Source: Pseudorasbora parva (Eukaryota; Chordata; Actinopteri; Cypriniformes; Gobionidae). From it: DNA of 64,000 nucleotides. Both the position numbers and the translations under genes were made by a program. Shown in pieces: positions 1 through 13,200 of the stretch. Position 1 is the first letter of the stretch. Every line of letters starts with the position of its first letter. The notes under the pieces are model-generated. The model was given only the letters and a program-made list of their open reading frames with translations. It did not search any database and was not told where the DNA came from. The DNA is taken from NCBI RefSeq assembly GCF_024679245.1, contig NC_090172.1, positions 4,151,446 through 4,215,445 of the forward strand, in the 5' to 3' direction.

Positions 1-201
1 CTTGTAATAAATTAGCAGTGGCTGGGACAGATTTTAGCAATCTAATCCTGTTTACATGAAATAAGCCGCTCTGAGCAGGTTTAAGCTCACAGACCTGTTG
101 CTATGACAGCAAGTCCAGGATGAGTGTCAAAGAACCAAACAATCCAGGATCAAGCCAAATCGTCAACAAGCAAATCCATCTAACCGAGTTAGCAACGTAC
201 A

Positions 202-990
202 CATAGGCGTAATTTGCGGGTGGGACGGGTGGGACATGTCCCTACCACTTTTTTAAAACATCTTGCTTCACGGATGAACCTAACTAATACAATCAAAACA
301 TCTCTGGTTAACTAGAAGAGTATAATTTCATTCGTTTGTTAAATAAGAGGCGATCTGGCGCTCGTTGCCGCTGTTATCAGTGCTGCAGTTTTCTCTCGCT
401 GCTCATGCAGTCTCCACACAGACGAGCGCTTTAATCGAACGCTTAACGCCGTTGCAGAGACTTTCTATTTGTTCCGGTCAGATCGCGAAACAAAATGCAC
501 AAAAACTGTCCCTGCTCTTGATGTACAACCACTGATGGTATTCGGTTTTGATGAGAGAAAAAATAGGCTACGAGGGCAGATTAGAAACGAGAACTTCTGA
601 CAAGTTTAACAGACTAGACCAGGGATTATATAAGTGTGCAAATCTATATGCCTTTATTCACGTGAAAAATCTTGGCACAACACTATTGTGTTTAGATGCA
701 ATAATTAAACGAGATCTATATCAATAAATGAACTATTTAATTGATTTCATTACATATTAATACAAATTTTTTCTGCAACTGTTATTGTACATATTTTACA
801 TCTGATATAACATTGTATCAGCAATGCTACCCCCCCCCCCTTAATACGGCATATAGTGCGTATCATATGCACGTGAAAAACTGCCTACCATATGCACACC
901 AAAGCTCATTTTGACGTATTAGCGCCCCTCACACACATATGATACGCAATTTATGTCCAACCCACTTTTTAAAACAAAGTTACGCCACTG
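202..990. repeat. Non-autonomous DNA transposon (hAT-like?)
   Basis: The left end (ATAGGCGTAATT) and right end (AAAGTTACGCCACTG) form a short inverted repeat sharing GGCGTAA. Subterminal sequence is also mirrored: a run ending ACCACTTTTTTAAAACA on the left and a CCCACTTTTTAAAACA run on the right. Both flanks contain ACGTAC-like sequence, but I cannot fix an exact target duplication. No transposase is visible, so a deletion derivative is likely. The family assignment is a guess. Confidence 0.4.
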
Positions 991-1009
991 TACGTACGAA
1001 TAACGGACT

Positions 1010-1197
1010 CCAGGACACTCAGCCCGGCAATGAGATACTCAAATCATACTTGAAGTTTTCTCAAAGATGCCTTATTAATTTAAATCCATTTAAACCAGGA
1101 CATTTTCATCACTTTATAAAAGATAGTGAGGATGGCCAGGATAGGACTTGAAAACAGGGGACAATGTCCTGGGAAAACAGGACGTTTGGTCACCCTA
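1010..1197. repeat. Transposon end fragment
   Basis: Sequence ending in ACGTTTGGTCACCCTAG resembles the 3' end of a common fish hAT-type repeat, which on the other strand starts TAGGGTGACC. No partner end is seen in the window, so this is a fragment. The open frame across it is not a gene. Confidence 0.3.
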
Positions 1198-1272
1198 GAA
1201 TTGTGCCAAAGCCGAAGATGACAATATCAAGGATTTTTTAGTGATATCACTGATGGTTTAATCTTTCTTCAG

Positions 1273-1814
1273 ATGCATGTGATCTCACATTCGATCTAAA
1301 CACAGTGAACACTCATCTCATTCTGTCTGAGAACAACAAAAAGGCAACTTATTTAGAAGAGGAGCAGCCATATCCTGATCATCCAGAAAGATTTGAGCAC
1401 TACGAGCAGGTCCTGTGTGGAGAGAGTCTGAGTGGACGCTGTTACTGGGAGGCTGAATGGAGTGGCTGGAGTCATATAACAGTCACATATCGAGGCATCA
1501 ACAGGAAAGGTGGGAGCGACTGCAGGTTTGGGCTCAATGACAAGTCTTGGAGTCTGGTCTGCTCTGGTAAAAATTACTATGCCAGGCATAATAATGCAAG
1601 AAACGACATACCCGCTCCCTCATCATGTTCTAACATTATAGGAGTGTACCTAGATCAGCCAGCTGGCTCTTTGTCTTTCTACAGTGTTTCTTCTGAAACA
1701 GGCAAAATGATCCACATTTACACCTTCCACTGCACATTCACCGAGCCGCTCTATGCAGGAGTTGGTGTTGGGGTTGACAGGGGCACTTCAGTGTGTTTAA
1801 AATGCTTAAATTAA
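1273..1814 (+). CDS. PRY-SPRY (B30.2) domain, terminal exon of an NLR/TRIM-type gene
   Basis: This is the last exon of a B30.2-domain protein. A TTCTTCAG acceptor ends at 1272. The exon opens with two bases completing a codon and then reads ACDLTFDLNTVN, the usual PRY start. It continues without a stop for about 180 residues to TAA at 1812-1814. Visible B30.2 landmarks are the LILSENNK strand, the PYPDHPERF motif, GRCYWEAEWSG, FGLNDKSWSL, GVYLDQPAGSLSFYSV and FTEPLYAGVGVG. This wording is typical of fish NLR (NACHT-LRR-B30.2) and TRIM proteins of innate immunity, where the domain binds ligand or partner. Upstream exons must lie before base 1, because nothing in 1-1272 codes for them, so the class (NLR or TRIM) cannot be decided. 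A single orphan exon (pseudogene) is also possible. An AATAAA at 2184-2189 could serve as the polyadenylation signal. Confidence 0.8.
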
Positions 1815-2343
1815 TTATTTATTATGCTGGTGTGATATATTAATCTGTGCTCCTTTCAAAATGAAACTCAGTGTCTGTGTTTATAAAAAATGGCAAATTT
1901 AATGTGCTTGAGAAGTGTTTTCTACCAGTGCATAGCTTGCATTTGACTGTTGTATTCTATTTTGTATATAAATTAAGTGTATAAAAATAATAACTATGCT
2001 TGTTTTTATATTTTGCATCCTATGTCTGTTAAACATATTTGTTTTATTTATTCATGTCAAACAGACAGAGCACAACAAAGAAAGGCTGTGCAATAATGTT
2101 AACTATTTCTTGTTGGAGGTTACATGTAGTTATTACAGTATCATTGAAATATTACTGTAAGAAGTGTCTTAAATTTACAGAGAAATAAATGTCGTAGTAA
2201 AGTTTTTTTTTGCACTGTGGAACTAGGTGAAAAACATTTCATACATGTATAACCCACTTTAATGTATTTTATTAATGTCTTTAATGCCTTTAACATTGTC
2301 TAAAGTCTACAAAATATGACATATGGTGTCCTATATAACATAT

Positions 2344-3221
2344 ACACTACCAATCAAAAGTTTGGAAACTGTACTATTTTGATTGTTTTTGAAAGGAATC
2401 TGCTCACCAAGGCTGCATTTATTTGATCCAAAACACAGCAAAAACAGTAATACTGTGAAAAATTACAACAATTTAAAATAACTTTTTTTTCTATTTGAAT
2501 ACGTTTTAAAAATAAAATGTATTCCTGTGATCAAAGCTGTATCTTCAGCATCATTCCTCCAGTCTTCAGTGTCACATGAAACTTCAGAAATCACTCTAAT
2601 GATGATTTGATACTCAAAAACATTTATTATTATTATGAATGTTGAATACAGCTGTGTACAATTCGTTTTCAGGATTATTTAACAAATAGAAATTTCAAAA
2701 GAACAGTATTTATCTGAAATATAAATCTTTTGTGACATTGTAAATGTCTATACTAACACTTGATCAATTTAATGAATTCTTGCTGAATAAATGTATTAAT
2801 TTCCCCACCCATTAATTTTACCACCCAAAAATAAAAATTCTTACCGACCCAAAACATCTTTTGAACTTTCTATTCATTAAATAATCCTGAAATGCTGAAA
2901 AAAAAGTTTTACACAACTGCTTAACACTTATAATAACCATACATGTTTCTTGAGCAGCAAATTATCATATTATTATGATTTCTGAAGGATCATCATGTGA
3001 CACTGAGGACTGGAGTAATGATGCTGAAAATTCAGCTTTGATCACATGAATAAATTACATTTTAAAATATATTCAAATAGAAAACAGTTATTTTAATATT
3101 TCATAATATTACAGGTTTTTATTTTATTTTTTTAATAACATAAATGCAGCCTTGGTGAGCAGAAGAGACTTCTTTCAAAAACAACCAAAATAATAAAGTT
3201 CAAACGTTTAACTGGTAGTGT
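2344..3221. repeat. Fold-back DNA element with long inverted arms
   Basis: The ends are CACTACCAATCAAAAGTTT and its inverted counterpart ending AACTGGTAGTGT, flanked by TA on both sides. The arms stay complementary well inside. For example, TCTGCTCACCAAGGCTGCAT near 2400 is mirrored by ATGCAGCCTTGGTGAGCAGA near 3146. A block near 2545-2600 (CATTCCTCCAGTCTTCAGTG) is mirrored near 2995-3035. There is no coding capacity. This is a MITE-like fold-back repeat common in fish. Confidence 0.75.
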
Positions 3222-3490
3222 ACAAGCATCAAATATACAATGATCTTTGGTTTACTCAGCTGTTCTGTCTTAGATTTAACATTTTAAAATCATGTGTTCT
3301 TATTTCTGTTTGCAAGTTTATGATAAAAATCATTCATTGCACATACCAAACCCACTATCTTCTATATTGCATTTTCCCCCCCAATTAAATTATATATTTA
3401 GCCATAATGTTGCCATATTTTTAAGAAACCATGAATGTAATTGAAAACGAATGCTTCAAATCAAAATGGACAATGAAAATCTAACTTTGG

Positions 3491-3598
<108 letters not shown>

Positions 3599-4040
3599 GG
3601 AAAAAAAATAAGAGACTATTTAACATTGTTTTCTCAATGTTAAGTGGTCTCTTCATTTTTTCCAGAGCTGTATATTTGTGCCAAAATATACAATATGTAG
3701 TATTTCAGGTTTATTTACCAAATGGATACTTATCTTATAAAAGCTTCTTATCTTAGTTTATAGGCCTTATACATTTGTTAAAATGCTTTAAATAATAATA
3801 AAAGTTCTTCAAGTAATCATAAACGATTGTGATCACCCTGTCCATCGTTGAGAAAAGAAACAAGTAATAAAACAACCATGTAGCATTCAGGACAAAAATG
3901 TACATTTGATAAAAAACGATAAACTTTAGTTTATTTTATTTTAGCCTAAAATATACATTAAATAGTTACATTAATATAATTCAATTTTAACGCATCACAC
4001 CGGACGGACAAGCAAGAGTGATGATCTTGGTGTCTTTAAG

Positions 4041-4107
4041 GACTTTTATTCTAAAACACGTCTCCCGTGTTGGAGACTTTTACTTTGAAACACGTCTCCC
4101 GGAAGTC
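4041..4107 (+). promoter_or_regulatory. Candidate TRIP4 promoter: tandem 27-mer and ETS site
   Basis: Two 27-base units (4041-4067 and 4075-4101), 34 bases apart, share GACTTTTA at the start and AAACACGTCTCCCG at the end. The second runs directly into CCCGGAAGTC (4098-4107), a consensus ETS-factor site typical of TATA-less housekeeping promoters. The start codon of TRIP4 follows 86 bases later. The promoter role is inferred from position and motif only. Confidence 0.5.
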
Positions 4108-4192
4108 TTTCCAGTCTGTTAGTAAATGCTGACAGCTCATGAGTTGAAGTACAGACACTCACTGCTGTGTCTCACAGTTTAATAACTTCATC

Positions 4193-4272
4193 ATGACCGA
4201 CTCTTTGCTTCGCTGGACTGTTGATAAGTTAAAGCACAGTTTTGGATTAGAGGCAAGCGATGACATTGTACA
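4193..4272 (+). CDS. trip4: TRIP4 exon 1 (coding part)
   Basis: ATG at 4193 is followed by 26 codons plus two bases, then the donor GTAAGT. The encoded start, MTDSLLRWTVDKLKHSF, fits the family N-terminus. The split codon CA|G restores Gln with exon 2. Confidence 0.93.
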
Positions 4273-7200
4273 GTAAGTACATTTTAGTCGATATTTATGC
4301 CTCTGGAGGTTTAATTGTGCGCGAGGCGGTCTAATGTCATTTGTAGAAATGCTGTAAAATATTAGCAACAGAACTGACAGGCCAGAAGGTGAACTTAATG
4401 TGTACAAATGTGTCTTATCTGAAATGTCAACAGAGATAACGATGTGCATGTAAACACCTTAGTGCATGATTATGACATTTAACGTTAGTCCTATATGACT
4501 AACTGTTACATAACTGGTTACAATAACCATATGGAAAAGCTGTATTAATATGACGTGAAATGTGTAAGAAATGTGTGTTGTGATAATTAATAAACAAGTT
4601 TAGACTTTAGATTTAGCTTGTGATGGGTATGTTTGGGCATCTAGTATCCAGACAAATGTTATTTTGAATGGGCCTTTGTGGAAAAAAGTTACCCTTTTTT
4701 CCTCAGGTACATCCTTTCCATTGATAATGCTGATGAGATTGTGGAGTATGTTGGAGATCTTTTGCAAGGAACCGAGGGGGACAGGCAGGAGTTTGTGGAC
4801 GAGCTGGTGCAGAGATGGCAGAGGTGTCGTACGTCAGCGCCTGGTGGTCCGGGAGGCGTCCTCAGGGTGGAGCCAGTCATGGGTAAATATGGACACTGAT
4901 TTTTTAGGATTTAAAATGTGCAGGTAATTTTAATAATTTAGGATTTAACGTAAGGAGTAGTTAATCAGAAAATTATTACCCCATGATTTACCCAACCTTT
5001 AAGCCATCCTAGGTGTTTATGACATTCTTCTTTCAGACAAACACAATCAGAGCTATACTCTGGCCTAAAGGATTATTAGGAACACCTGTTCAATTTCGCA
5101 TTAATGCAATTATCTAATGAACCAATCACATGACAGTTGCTTCAAATGCATTTAGGGGTGTGGTCCTGGTCAAGACAATCTCCTAAACTCCAAACTGAAT
5201 TTCAGAATGGGAAAGAAAGGTGATTTAAGCAATTCTGAGCGTGGCATGGTTGTTGGTGCCAGACAGGCCGGTCTGAGTATTTCACAATCTGCTCAGTTAC
5301 TGGGATTTTCACGCACAACCATTTCTAGGGTTTACAAAGAATGGTGTGAAAAGGGAAAAACATCCAGTCAACATCCTGACCTAGAGGTCAGAGGAGAATG
5401 GGCCGACTGATTCAAGCTGATAGAAGAGCAACTTTGACTGAAATAACCACTCGTTACAACCGATGTATGCAGCAAAGCATTTGTGAAGCCACAACACACA
5501 CAACCTTGAGGCGGATGGGCTACAACAGCAGAAGACCCCACCGGGTACCACTCATCTCCACTACAAATAGGAAAAAGAAGCTACAATTTGCACGAGCTCA
5601 CCAAAATGGGACAGTTAAAGGCTGGAAAAATGTTGCCTGGTCTGATGAGTCTTGATTTCTGTTGAGACATTCAGATAGTAGAGTCAGAATTTGGCATAAA
5701 CAGAATGAGAACATGGATCCATCATGCCTTGTTACCACTGTGCAGGGTGGTGGTGTAATGGTGTGGGGATGTTTTCTTGGCACACTTTAGGCCCCTTAGT
5801 GGCAATTGGGCATCGTTTAAATGCCACGGCCTACCTGAGCATTGTTTCTGACCATGTCCATCCTTTTGTGACCACCATGTACCCATCCTCTGATGGCTAC
5901 TTCCAGCAGGATAATGCACCATGTCAAGCTCAAATAATTTCAAATTGGTTTCTTGAACATGACAATGAGTTCACTGTACTAAAATGGCCCCCACAGTCAC
6001 CAGATCTCAACCCAATAGAGCATCTTTGGGATGTGGTGGAACGGGAGCTTCGTGCCCTGGATGTGCATCCCACAAATCTCCATCAACTGCAAGATGCTCT
6101 CCTATCAATATGGGCCAACATTTCTAAAAAATGCTTTCAGCAGCTTGTTGAATCAATGCCACGTAGAATTAAGGCAGTTCTGAAGGCGAAAGAGGGTCAA
6201 ACACACACAGTATTAGTAGGGGTTCCTAATAATCCTTTAGGTGAGGAGGTCGTGGCTCTTCTAAGCTTTATAATGGCAGTGACGGGGTCCATTGAGTTTA
6301 AAGCTTAAAAAAGTGGATCCCTCCATTATAAAAGTGTTCCACACGGCTCTGGGGGTCAATAAAGGCCTCCTAAAGCGAAGAGATTGGGCTTTGTAAGAAA
6401 AATATCCATATTTAATACGTTATGAAGTAAAATATCTAGCTTCTGCCAGATCACCTTCTGCGTTACACTTTGATGATGAATATGGAAGGCGTCTCCGGTC
6501 ACATGACCAGAAGCATGGATCTTATATTGGTTGGCCAGTTTTATTTGCAGTGCGATGGAAAAGATATTCAAGCACATCTCTGTTAACACATGCTAGTCTG
6601 AAAAGATTATGTTGGCCAATTTATGATTTTCGTTAAACGGGTGATCTTTCATTGAGGGTCAAAACTCTTGTACAATAAGAGTATTTAAGCTATCACTAGC
6701 AAAGCTTAACTATCCTAGGTCAACATGTTAAAACATGTTTTCAACATGCTAATTCATGCTAACAATGTGTTAAAAAATGCAAATTCATGCTAACAACATG
6801 CTAGCAATGTGCTAATTCATGTTGACAGTGGGCCCAATTTTATCGATCCAAGCGCATGGTCAGAAGCGTACGGCACTTAGGGCATGTCCGAATCCACTTT
6901 TGCTAGTATAAAGACAGAAACGTGCTTGATCTCGGCATTCCTATTAACAGTATTGTACTTGCTATAGAAATATATCTATTGAGTGAATATTGTGTGAAAT
7001 ATCTACCCCAGAGGGCCTAGACACAACTCTCAAAGACAACCAGAAGAAGTCTAAACGAAAGGGAAGAAACAAGCAAGAGATTGCAATGACTGTGTGTCAG
7101 GCTGAGCCAGAGCCAGTGAAAACTCCCATTGACTTAATGAAGGTAAGTCACCTCATTTAAATACCTAAAACCCTTCAAATATATTAAGTTAAACTAGGTG

Positions 7201-10200
7201 TAAAAAATTACAGTGGCGTTTACTTGCTGTTATCAGGCACAGGAGAACAGCGCCTCCAGCTCGGTGAAAAAGAAGAGCAAGTTTGTGAATCTGTATGCTA
7301 AAGAGGGTCGAGATAAGCTGGCTATTCTGCTGCCTGGCCGTCAGTCCTGCGAGTGTCTGGCTCAGAAACACAGACTCGTCAACAACTGTCTGAGCTGCGG
7401 CCGAATCGTGTGTGAGCAGGAGGGCTCCGGCCCCTGTTTGTTCTGCGGTAGTCTGGTGAGCCGGTCCTCTTACTCATCAGCACGGTCTGTGTTAATGGCA
7501 GTGTTCATTTTGACAGCAAATTTTAGTCACCTGAATTGTTTCTAGTTTTAGTCGATTAAATATCTTAAGATTTTATAAATCTCTCATTAATTACTTACAC
7601 TAATGTAACAGATGAAGATATTTGTGTTAAAATCTGATGGCTCAGAAAGGCCTACATTGACACCAATGTCATTTCGTCTCAAGACCCATAAAGGCACTAA
7701 AGACGTCGTTACAAAGCCCATCTCACTACAGCGGCTCTACAATCATTTATGAAGACACGAGAATAGTTTTTGTGCCAAAAAAACCCCTAAATAACAACTT
7801 ATATAGTGATGGGCAGATTTCAAAACACTGCTTCCTGAAGTTTCAAAGCATTCATGAGCGTATCGATTCATGATTGCGGATCGTGTGTCAAACCGCCTAA
7901 CTGTTGAAATCACGGACTTTGGCGATCAGAATCATCAATCATTGTTTTGATCAAATATCAAATATGCATCGCTACAACCGTCTAAACCAGTGGTTCTCAA
8001 ACCTCTCCTGGAGCACCACCAGCCCTACACATTTTGTATGTCTCCCAATATCTGACACACCCATTTTAGGTCTTGCAGTCTCTACTAAGCCTAGTTCAGA
8101 CTGCATGATTTTCAAACTCGTCGGGTCACTGCTCTTTTCACACTGCATGACTATCTGGGGTATCATTCAGTCACTGCTGTGTTCACACTGCACGATGGTT
8201 TGACGACAGAGGAGTTCACACTGCATGACTGAACAAGAGGAAGAATCGCCGACAACTCTCTCTCTCTCCGGTGCGCAGGGGCGTGGGACTGGGGGGATAA
8301 AGGGTACTGAGTAACCGGGGCCCGAGGCAGGGGGGGGGGGGGGCCTTAGAAGTCAGTTTTCTATACATACACATACATGGTACAGGGGCCCAGCAAGATG
8401 GTTTGTAACCAGGGCCCAAAATTTGGTGCTACGCCCCTGTCGGTGCGCAAACTACGTTTCCCAAACACACGTGCGATGTGCCGAGTAAACAACGCGAGAT
8501 CACACGTGCGTCAGACCGGAGTTCTCTTGCGAGACTTTGAATTGTTATTTAAAATGATAAACTGCACAACGTTTGCTTCAAACTGTGCGCTGATTTGTGG
8601 AGAAAAAGAAAAAAGATTATGGCGGAAGAAATTGTTGGAGAGACAGAGGGAGCCAGGATTGTGTTCTGCAAAGACAGTTTGAGGTAAATAAACAATTTTG
8701 TAATGTGCTGCTGCTGTGGCTGGATGTGCAAATGTTTGGGCTTAGTTTCTGTTTGATAGAATTGTAAATATATCTATTAAAATACTGATATTCTGCTCTA
8801 TAACTCCTCCCTGAACGTCCTGCTGTCCTGTATCTCACTCTTTCATTGGCTGTCGGTCATCGCCGATGTAATTCTCAGTCAGAAAGCTGTTCACACAGCA
8901 GGAGTTTGAATCGCCGACAGGTCCAGATATTTAGCATGCCAAATATCTCACCGGCGTCGGCGATTCTCTCTGATCGCGACTTTGATTATTCACACTGCGT
9001 GATTGTCACTCACGTGCACGAGCACCGATTTGCCTGTAATCTCGGGCATTTGTCGGCGATTTCGCAAAACCTGTCGGCGACTCAAAATCGGGGCAAAAAT
9101 CGGGCAGTGTGAACTAGGCTTAATGAGCTCAAGAGTTGAACAGGTGTGTTAGATGAGGGAGACATACAAACTGTGCAGGGCTGGTTGTACTCCAGGACAG
9201 GTTTGAGAACCACTGGTCTAAACCATATTACTTATATAAACATGGTAAAGTAAACATTGTCATTATTCCTCAGCATTAGTTCATAAATATTACCCGTCAT
9301 AAATGAGTGTTATTCATTGATTGAGCCGCTCTGAAGCGCTGTCACGTGAGCTGGTAGAAGCTCAACAGCTCCTTGTTTTCCTGCCATTTGATCCGCACGT
9401 TACTACTCAAATGTGTGCGTCTGTTACACAGGACACCAGTTCTGACTAGATCCCTTCCCTATTCGTCCCTCCCTAACATTTCGTCTCATTTTTATTTGTT
9501 GACGAAAATGACTAGATTTTTTGCCATAGTTTTTGTCATCCAAAACTGTTTTTATTTAGTTATCGTCTCGTTTTCGTCAGTGAAAAAATGTTGTTGATAA
9601 ATTATTAGTCAACTGCTTAGCACTGGTTAGTGATAGACCTAAACTCAGCAGAGAGAGAAACATCCTCTCACTTTCAACTGCTTTTTGTCCATCACATTTC
9701 TTAACACGTGTAAATATTAGGGGTGTAACAACACACAGATGTCACGGTTAGGTTAGGTATGCTCCTTGGTTTTGGGATCACGGTTTGATGTGAGTTTGGT
9801 ACAACAGGAAAAAGCAACAAGTTTCCTTTCATTTATTTTGAACAGACAGTAGTGCAAATCACAGTTTTATTCCATCTTGTGGCATTTAGTCCCCTCGTTG
9901 GTACACTACAGCCTCCTTTAGTGTATTAAACACACAGCAGTAAATAAAATGCACTCTTCCAAAGGTCATTTTTTTTTGTAGGGTTGATCTCCCCACTACC
10001 CCCCTCATTATAACAGGAGTAACCAACTTAAAATACTCTATAATTTATGGTCATACAGATAAGAGTAAGATAACACAAGTTTTTATATTCATGAGATTCA
10101 CTCCAAAAAATGAAATGTTTCTAACTTTCTTAAATATACATGCATACATAAATAGTTTTGTGTGAGGGTTGGGGAAAATGACCAAGACATGTCCTTGCAG

Positions 10201-13200
10201 GCTTCATGCGATTCACCAATAAATAATGTGCAAAACATTGTAATATTAGCATATATACACTACTGTTAAAATATGTGAGATCAACTTGACCTTTTGTGTT
10301 AGGACATACTTTTACTCGGCATGGACTGAGTAAAATTGATCCAGAAATCTAGTAAGGACAGTTATAATGTTACAAAATATTTATATTTCAATAAATAAAG
10401 ACAGTTTGTACACCGTATCATGGTTTTCACGATCATAAAGCATAAATACATTAAGAAAACGGTTATTAATATTTCTATTCTGACTGTGTTTTCAATTTAG
10501 TAAAGCCTTGGTGAACATTAGATTCTTCTTTGAAAAAAAAAAAAAATCCAAAACTTTTCAATCATAGTATAAATCTTGACTATAGATATCTGCACTGGCC
10601 ATGAAAAGAAAAAGCTCATATCGGGCAACAACTATTCTGTATCTCGTCTAATCTTATGCAAATTTGATTTTGATAATAATGATCAACTGCTGATACACAT
10701 CTTTCACTCATAATTCAGGTCTGTACAAATGAGGAGCAAGAGATACTGCAGCGAGACTCCAACAAAAGTCAAAAACTCCGTAAAAAACTCATGGGAGGTG
10801 AGAGATGAAGGGATTGTACAGTACGTGCTTTGCTTTAACGTGTAGCTTTGCGTGACAGCGTTTGTGTTCTGTGTGATCCCAGAGGGAACTGACCGAGACT
10901 ATCTGCCCCACCACGAGGCCAGGATGAAGGCCGGTCTGGAAAAAGCCGTAAAGCACAAAGAGAAACTTCTGGAGTTTGACAAGAACAGGTCTGCCTGTCC
11001 AAATACACTATTACAGAGTTAAGCCCTATTCGCACGGGATTAGTATTATCTAGGGATCTCTGTGATTTAGAAATTACTCCCACATCTTGAGTTTTGCGCG
11101 GCACATTTGCACAGGATAAGCAAAGCCTGTGATTTACTCGAGTTTACTGACTTATCTCTCGGATATGATATCAAGACTTGTACATGTTTTTTCATGATAG
11201 ATATAGCTGTATGAAATCATAAACAGTCATATGTTTCGATATCGTTTTGATTGTTTTATAGTAATGCAAATAATTTTGTTCAGTTAGAGAACAGACGCTA
11301 CAATTAAAAACTGATCTGAGCACAGACCCGTGGCAGGAGTCAGATTTCGTTTATCACGAGTGAGAAGATTCAGTTTCAAAGCTAAATGTAAAATAGCCCA
11401 TTTAAGCTTGTCATTGTACTGTTATGTTTTTCAGTAAGAATATTATTGATATTAATTTGAAACACGCCATTCAAGCAATTTGCTCCCAAATTAGTAGGCT
11501 ACTCATTCTGAAGTGAAAGTATACGTGCAGGAATTCATAAGAGTGTGTGAAATCTTTCGTGAAAGATTAAAATAGAAATGCCCACAGGACCTTGCAAAAA
11601 TGATATACGATCCGCCTAATCACGGCCAAATCACAGGGATGCCGATTCGCACGGGACTAATATTATCACAGGACCTTGCTGTTCGGCAAAGTATGGTAGG
11701 TCATTTGCAGGGGAATTTTTACTTTACAAATTACAGACATGGCCGATTCACACAGGATTAAGATCACAGACATTCTCAGCAATTATTACAAATCACCAGA
11801 GGTCCCCAGATAATACTAATCCCGTGCGAATAGGTCTTCAGATTAATTTCAGCCTTGGAATTTCCCACTTATCATCTAAACACTTTCAATCAATTTGACC
11901 TCTTCCTCTTTCTTTTAGTGTTAAGAGAACGCAAGTCTTGGATGATGAATCCGATTATTTTGCAACGGATTCCAACCAGTGGCTTTCTCCAGGAGAGAGG
12001 GAGGCGTTACGCAAGCGAGATGAGGAGCTGCGGGAGCTTCGACACGCCTCCCGCAAGGACCGCAAAATCACCCTCGACTTTGCAGGCAGACGAATCCTGG
12101 ATGAAGGGGAGAATCTGAGTCCGTACTACCAGAAGTAAGAAGCCACCTTTATAATTTGTTGTTTCTGTTACTTTATTTTTGTTTAATGTAATGGCGGGTT
12201 AAGATTACATGATATCAGCCTGATTTTGGCAAGATCTGTTTGACGTAGTAGTGACTCCTAAATGACATTGGGCTTCAGGACGCAAGATCGATGAATGAAA
12301 TGCATATTATAAGACAATCAAAGTGACCTTGCGTGCATGTAAGCCTTTGCAAGTTGTTGGGGACTTCCAAAACAAAAATAGGAACCTTTCAAATGCCATA
12401 ATAGGGGCACTTTAATTTTAGGCAGCGGCTATTTACACTAAGTGAAAATAACATATTTTCTTAGCGATAGATGATATTTGCACTAAGTGTTAATAGCTGT
12501 AGATTCTATTTACTAAGTGAAAATAGTGATATACAGGGAGTGCAGAATTATTAGGCAAATGAGTATTTTGACCACATCATCCTCGTTATGCATGTTGTCT
12601 TACTCCAAGCTGTATAGGCTGGAAAGCCTACTACCAATTAAGCATATTAGGTGATGGGCATCTCTGTAATGAGAAGGGGTGTGGTCTAATGACATCAACA
12701 CCCTATATCAGGTGTGCATAATTATTAGGCAACTTCCTTTCCTTTGGCAAAATGGGTCAAAAGAAGAACTTGACAGGCTCAGAAAAGTCAAAAATAGTGA
12801 GATATATTGCAGAGGGATGCAGCACTCTTAAAATAGCCAAGCTTCTGAAGCGTGATCATCGAACAATCAAGCGTTTCATTCAAAATAGTCAACAGGGTCG
12901 CAAGAAGCGTGTGGAAAAACCAAGGCGCAAAATAACTGCCCGTGAACTGAGAAAAGTCAAGCGTGCAGCTGCCAAGATGCCACTTGCCACCAGTTTGGCC
13001 ATATTTCAGAGCTGCAACATCACTGGAGTGCCCAAAAGCACAAGGTGTGCAATACTCAGAGACATGGCCAAGGTAAGAAAGGCAGAAAGTCGACCACCAC
13101 TGAACAAGACACAAGCTGAAACGTCAAGACTGGGCCAAGAAATATCTCAAGACTGATTTTTCTAAGGTTTTATGGACTGATGAAATGAGAGTGAGTCTTG

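Larger units (their letters stand above)
4949..6605. repeat. Decayed GTTCACCC-family element interrupted by a Tc1 transposon
   Basis: 4949-5065 resembles the left arm of the widespread fish repeat whose better copies here start TTAAAGGGATAGTTCACC (see 23346 and 26003), including the CATTCTTCTTTCAGACAAAC segment. The sequence resumes at 6240 with an interior (TTTATAATGGCAGTGACGGG, later AAAAATATCCATATTTAA) that also appears at 23473 and 42989. Boundaries are approximate. It lies in TRIP4 intron 2. Confidence 0.55.
7988..9215. mobile_element. hAT non-autonomous element with perfect 8-bp target duplication
   Basis: The inverted ends CAGTGGTTCTCAAACC and GGTTTGAGAACCACTG are flanked by a perfect GTCTAAAC on both sides (7980-7987 and 9216-9223), the 8-bp duplication expected of hAT transposition. 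No transposase is present. Most of its length is a second element inserted at 8087-9121. Confidence 0.85.
7499..9625. repeat. Outer hAT-like element of a nested stack (TRIP4 intron 4)
   Basis: The left end CAGTGTTCATTTTGACAGC and right end TTAGCACTG are flanked by GTTAATGG and GTTAGTGA (6 of 8 matching). The terminal sequence rich in TTTTAGTC resembles a copy at about 29500-29610. At least three further elements sit inside. Boundaries are moderately supported. Confidence 0.45.
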
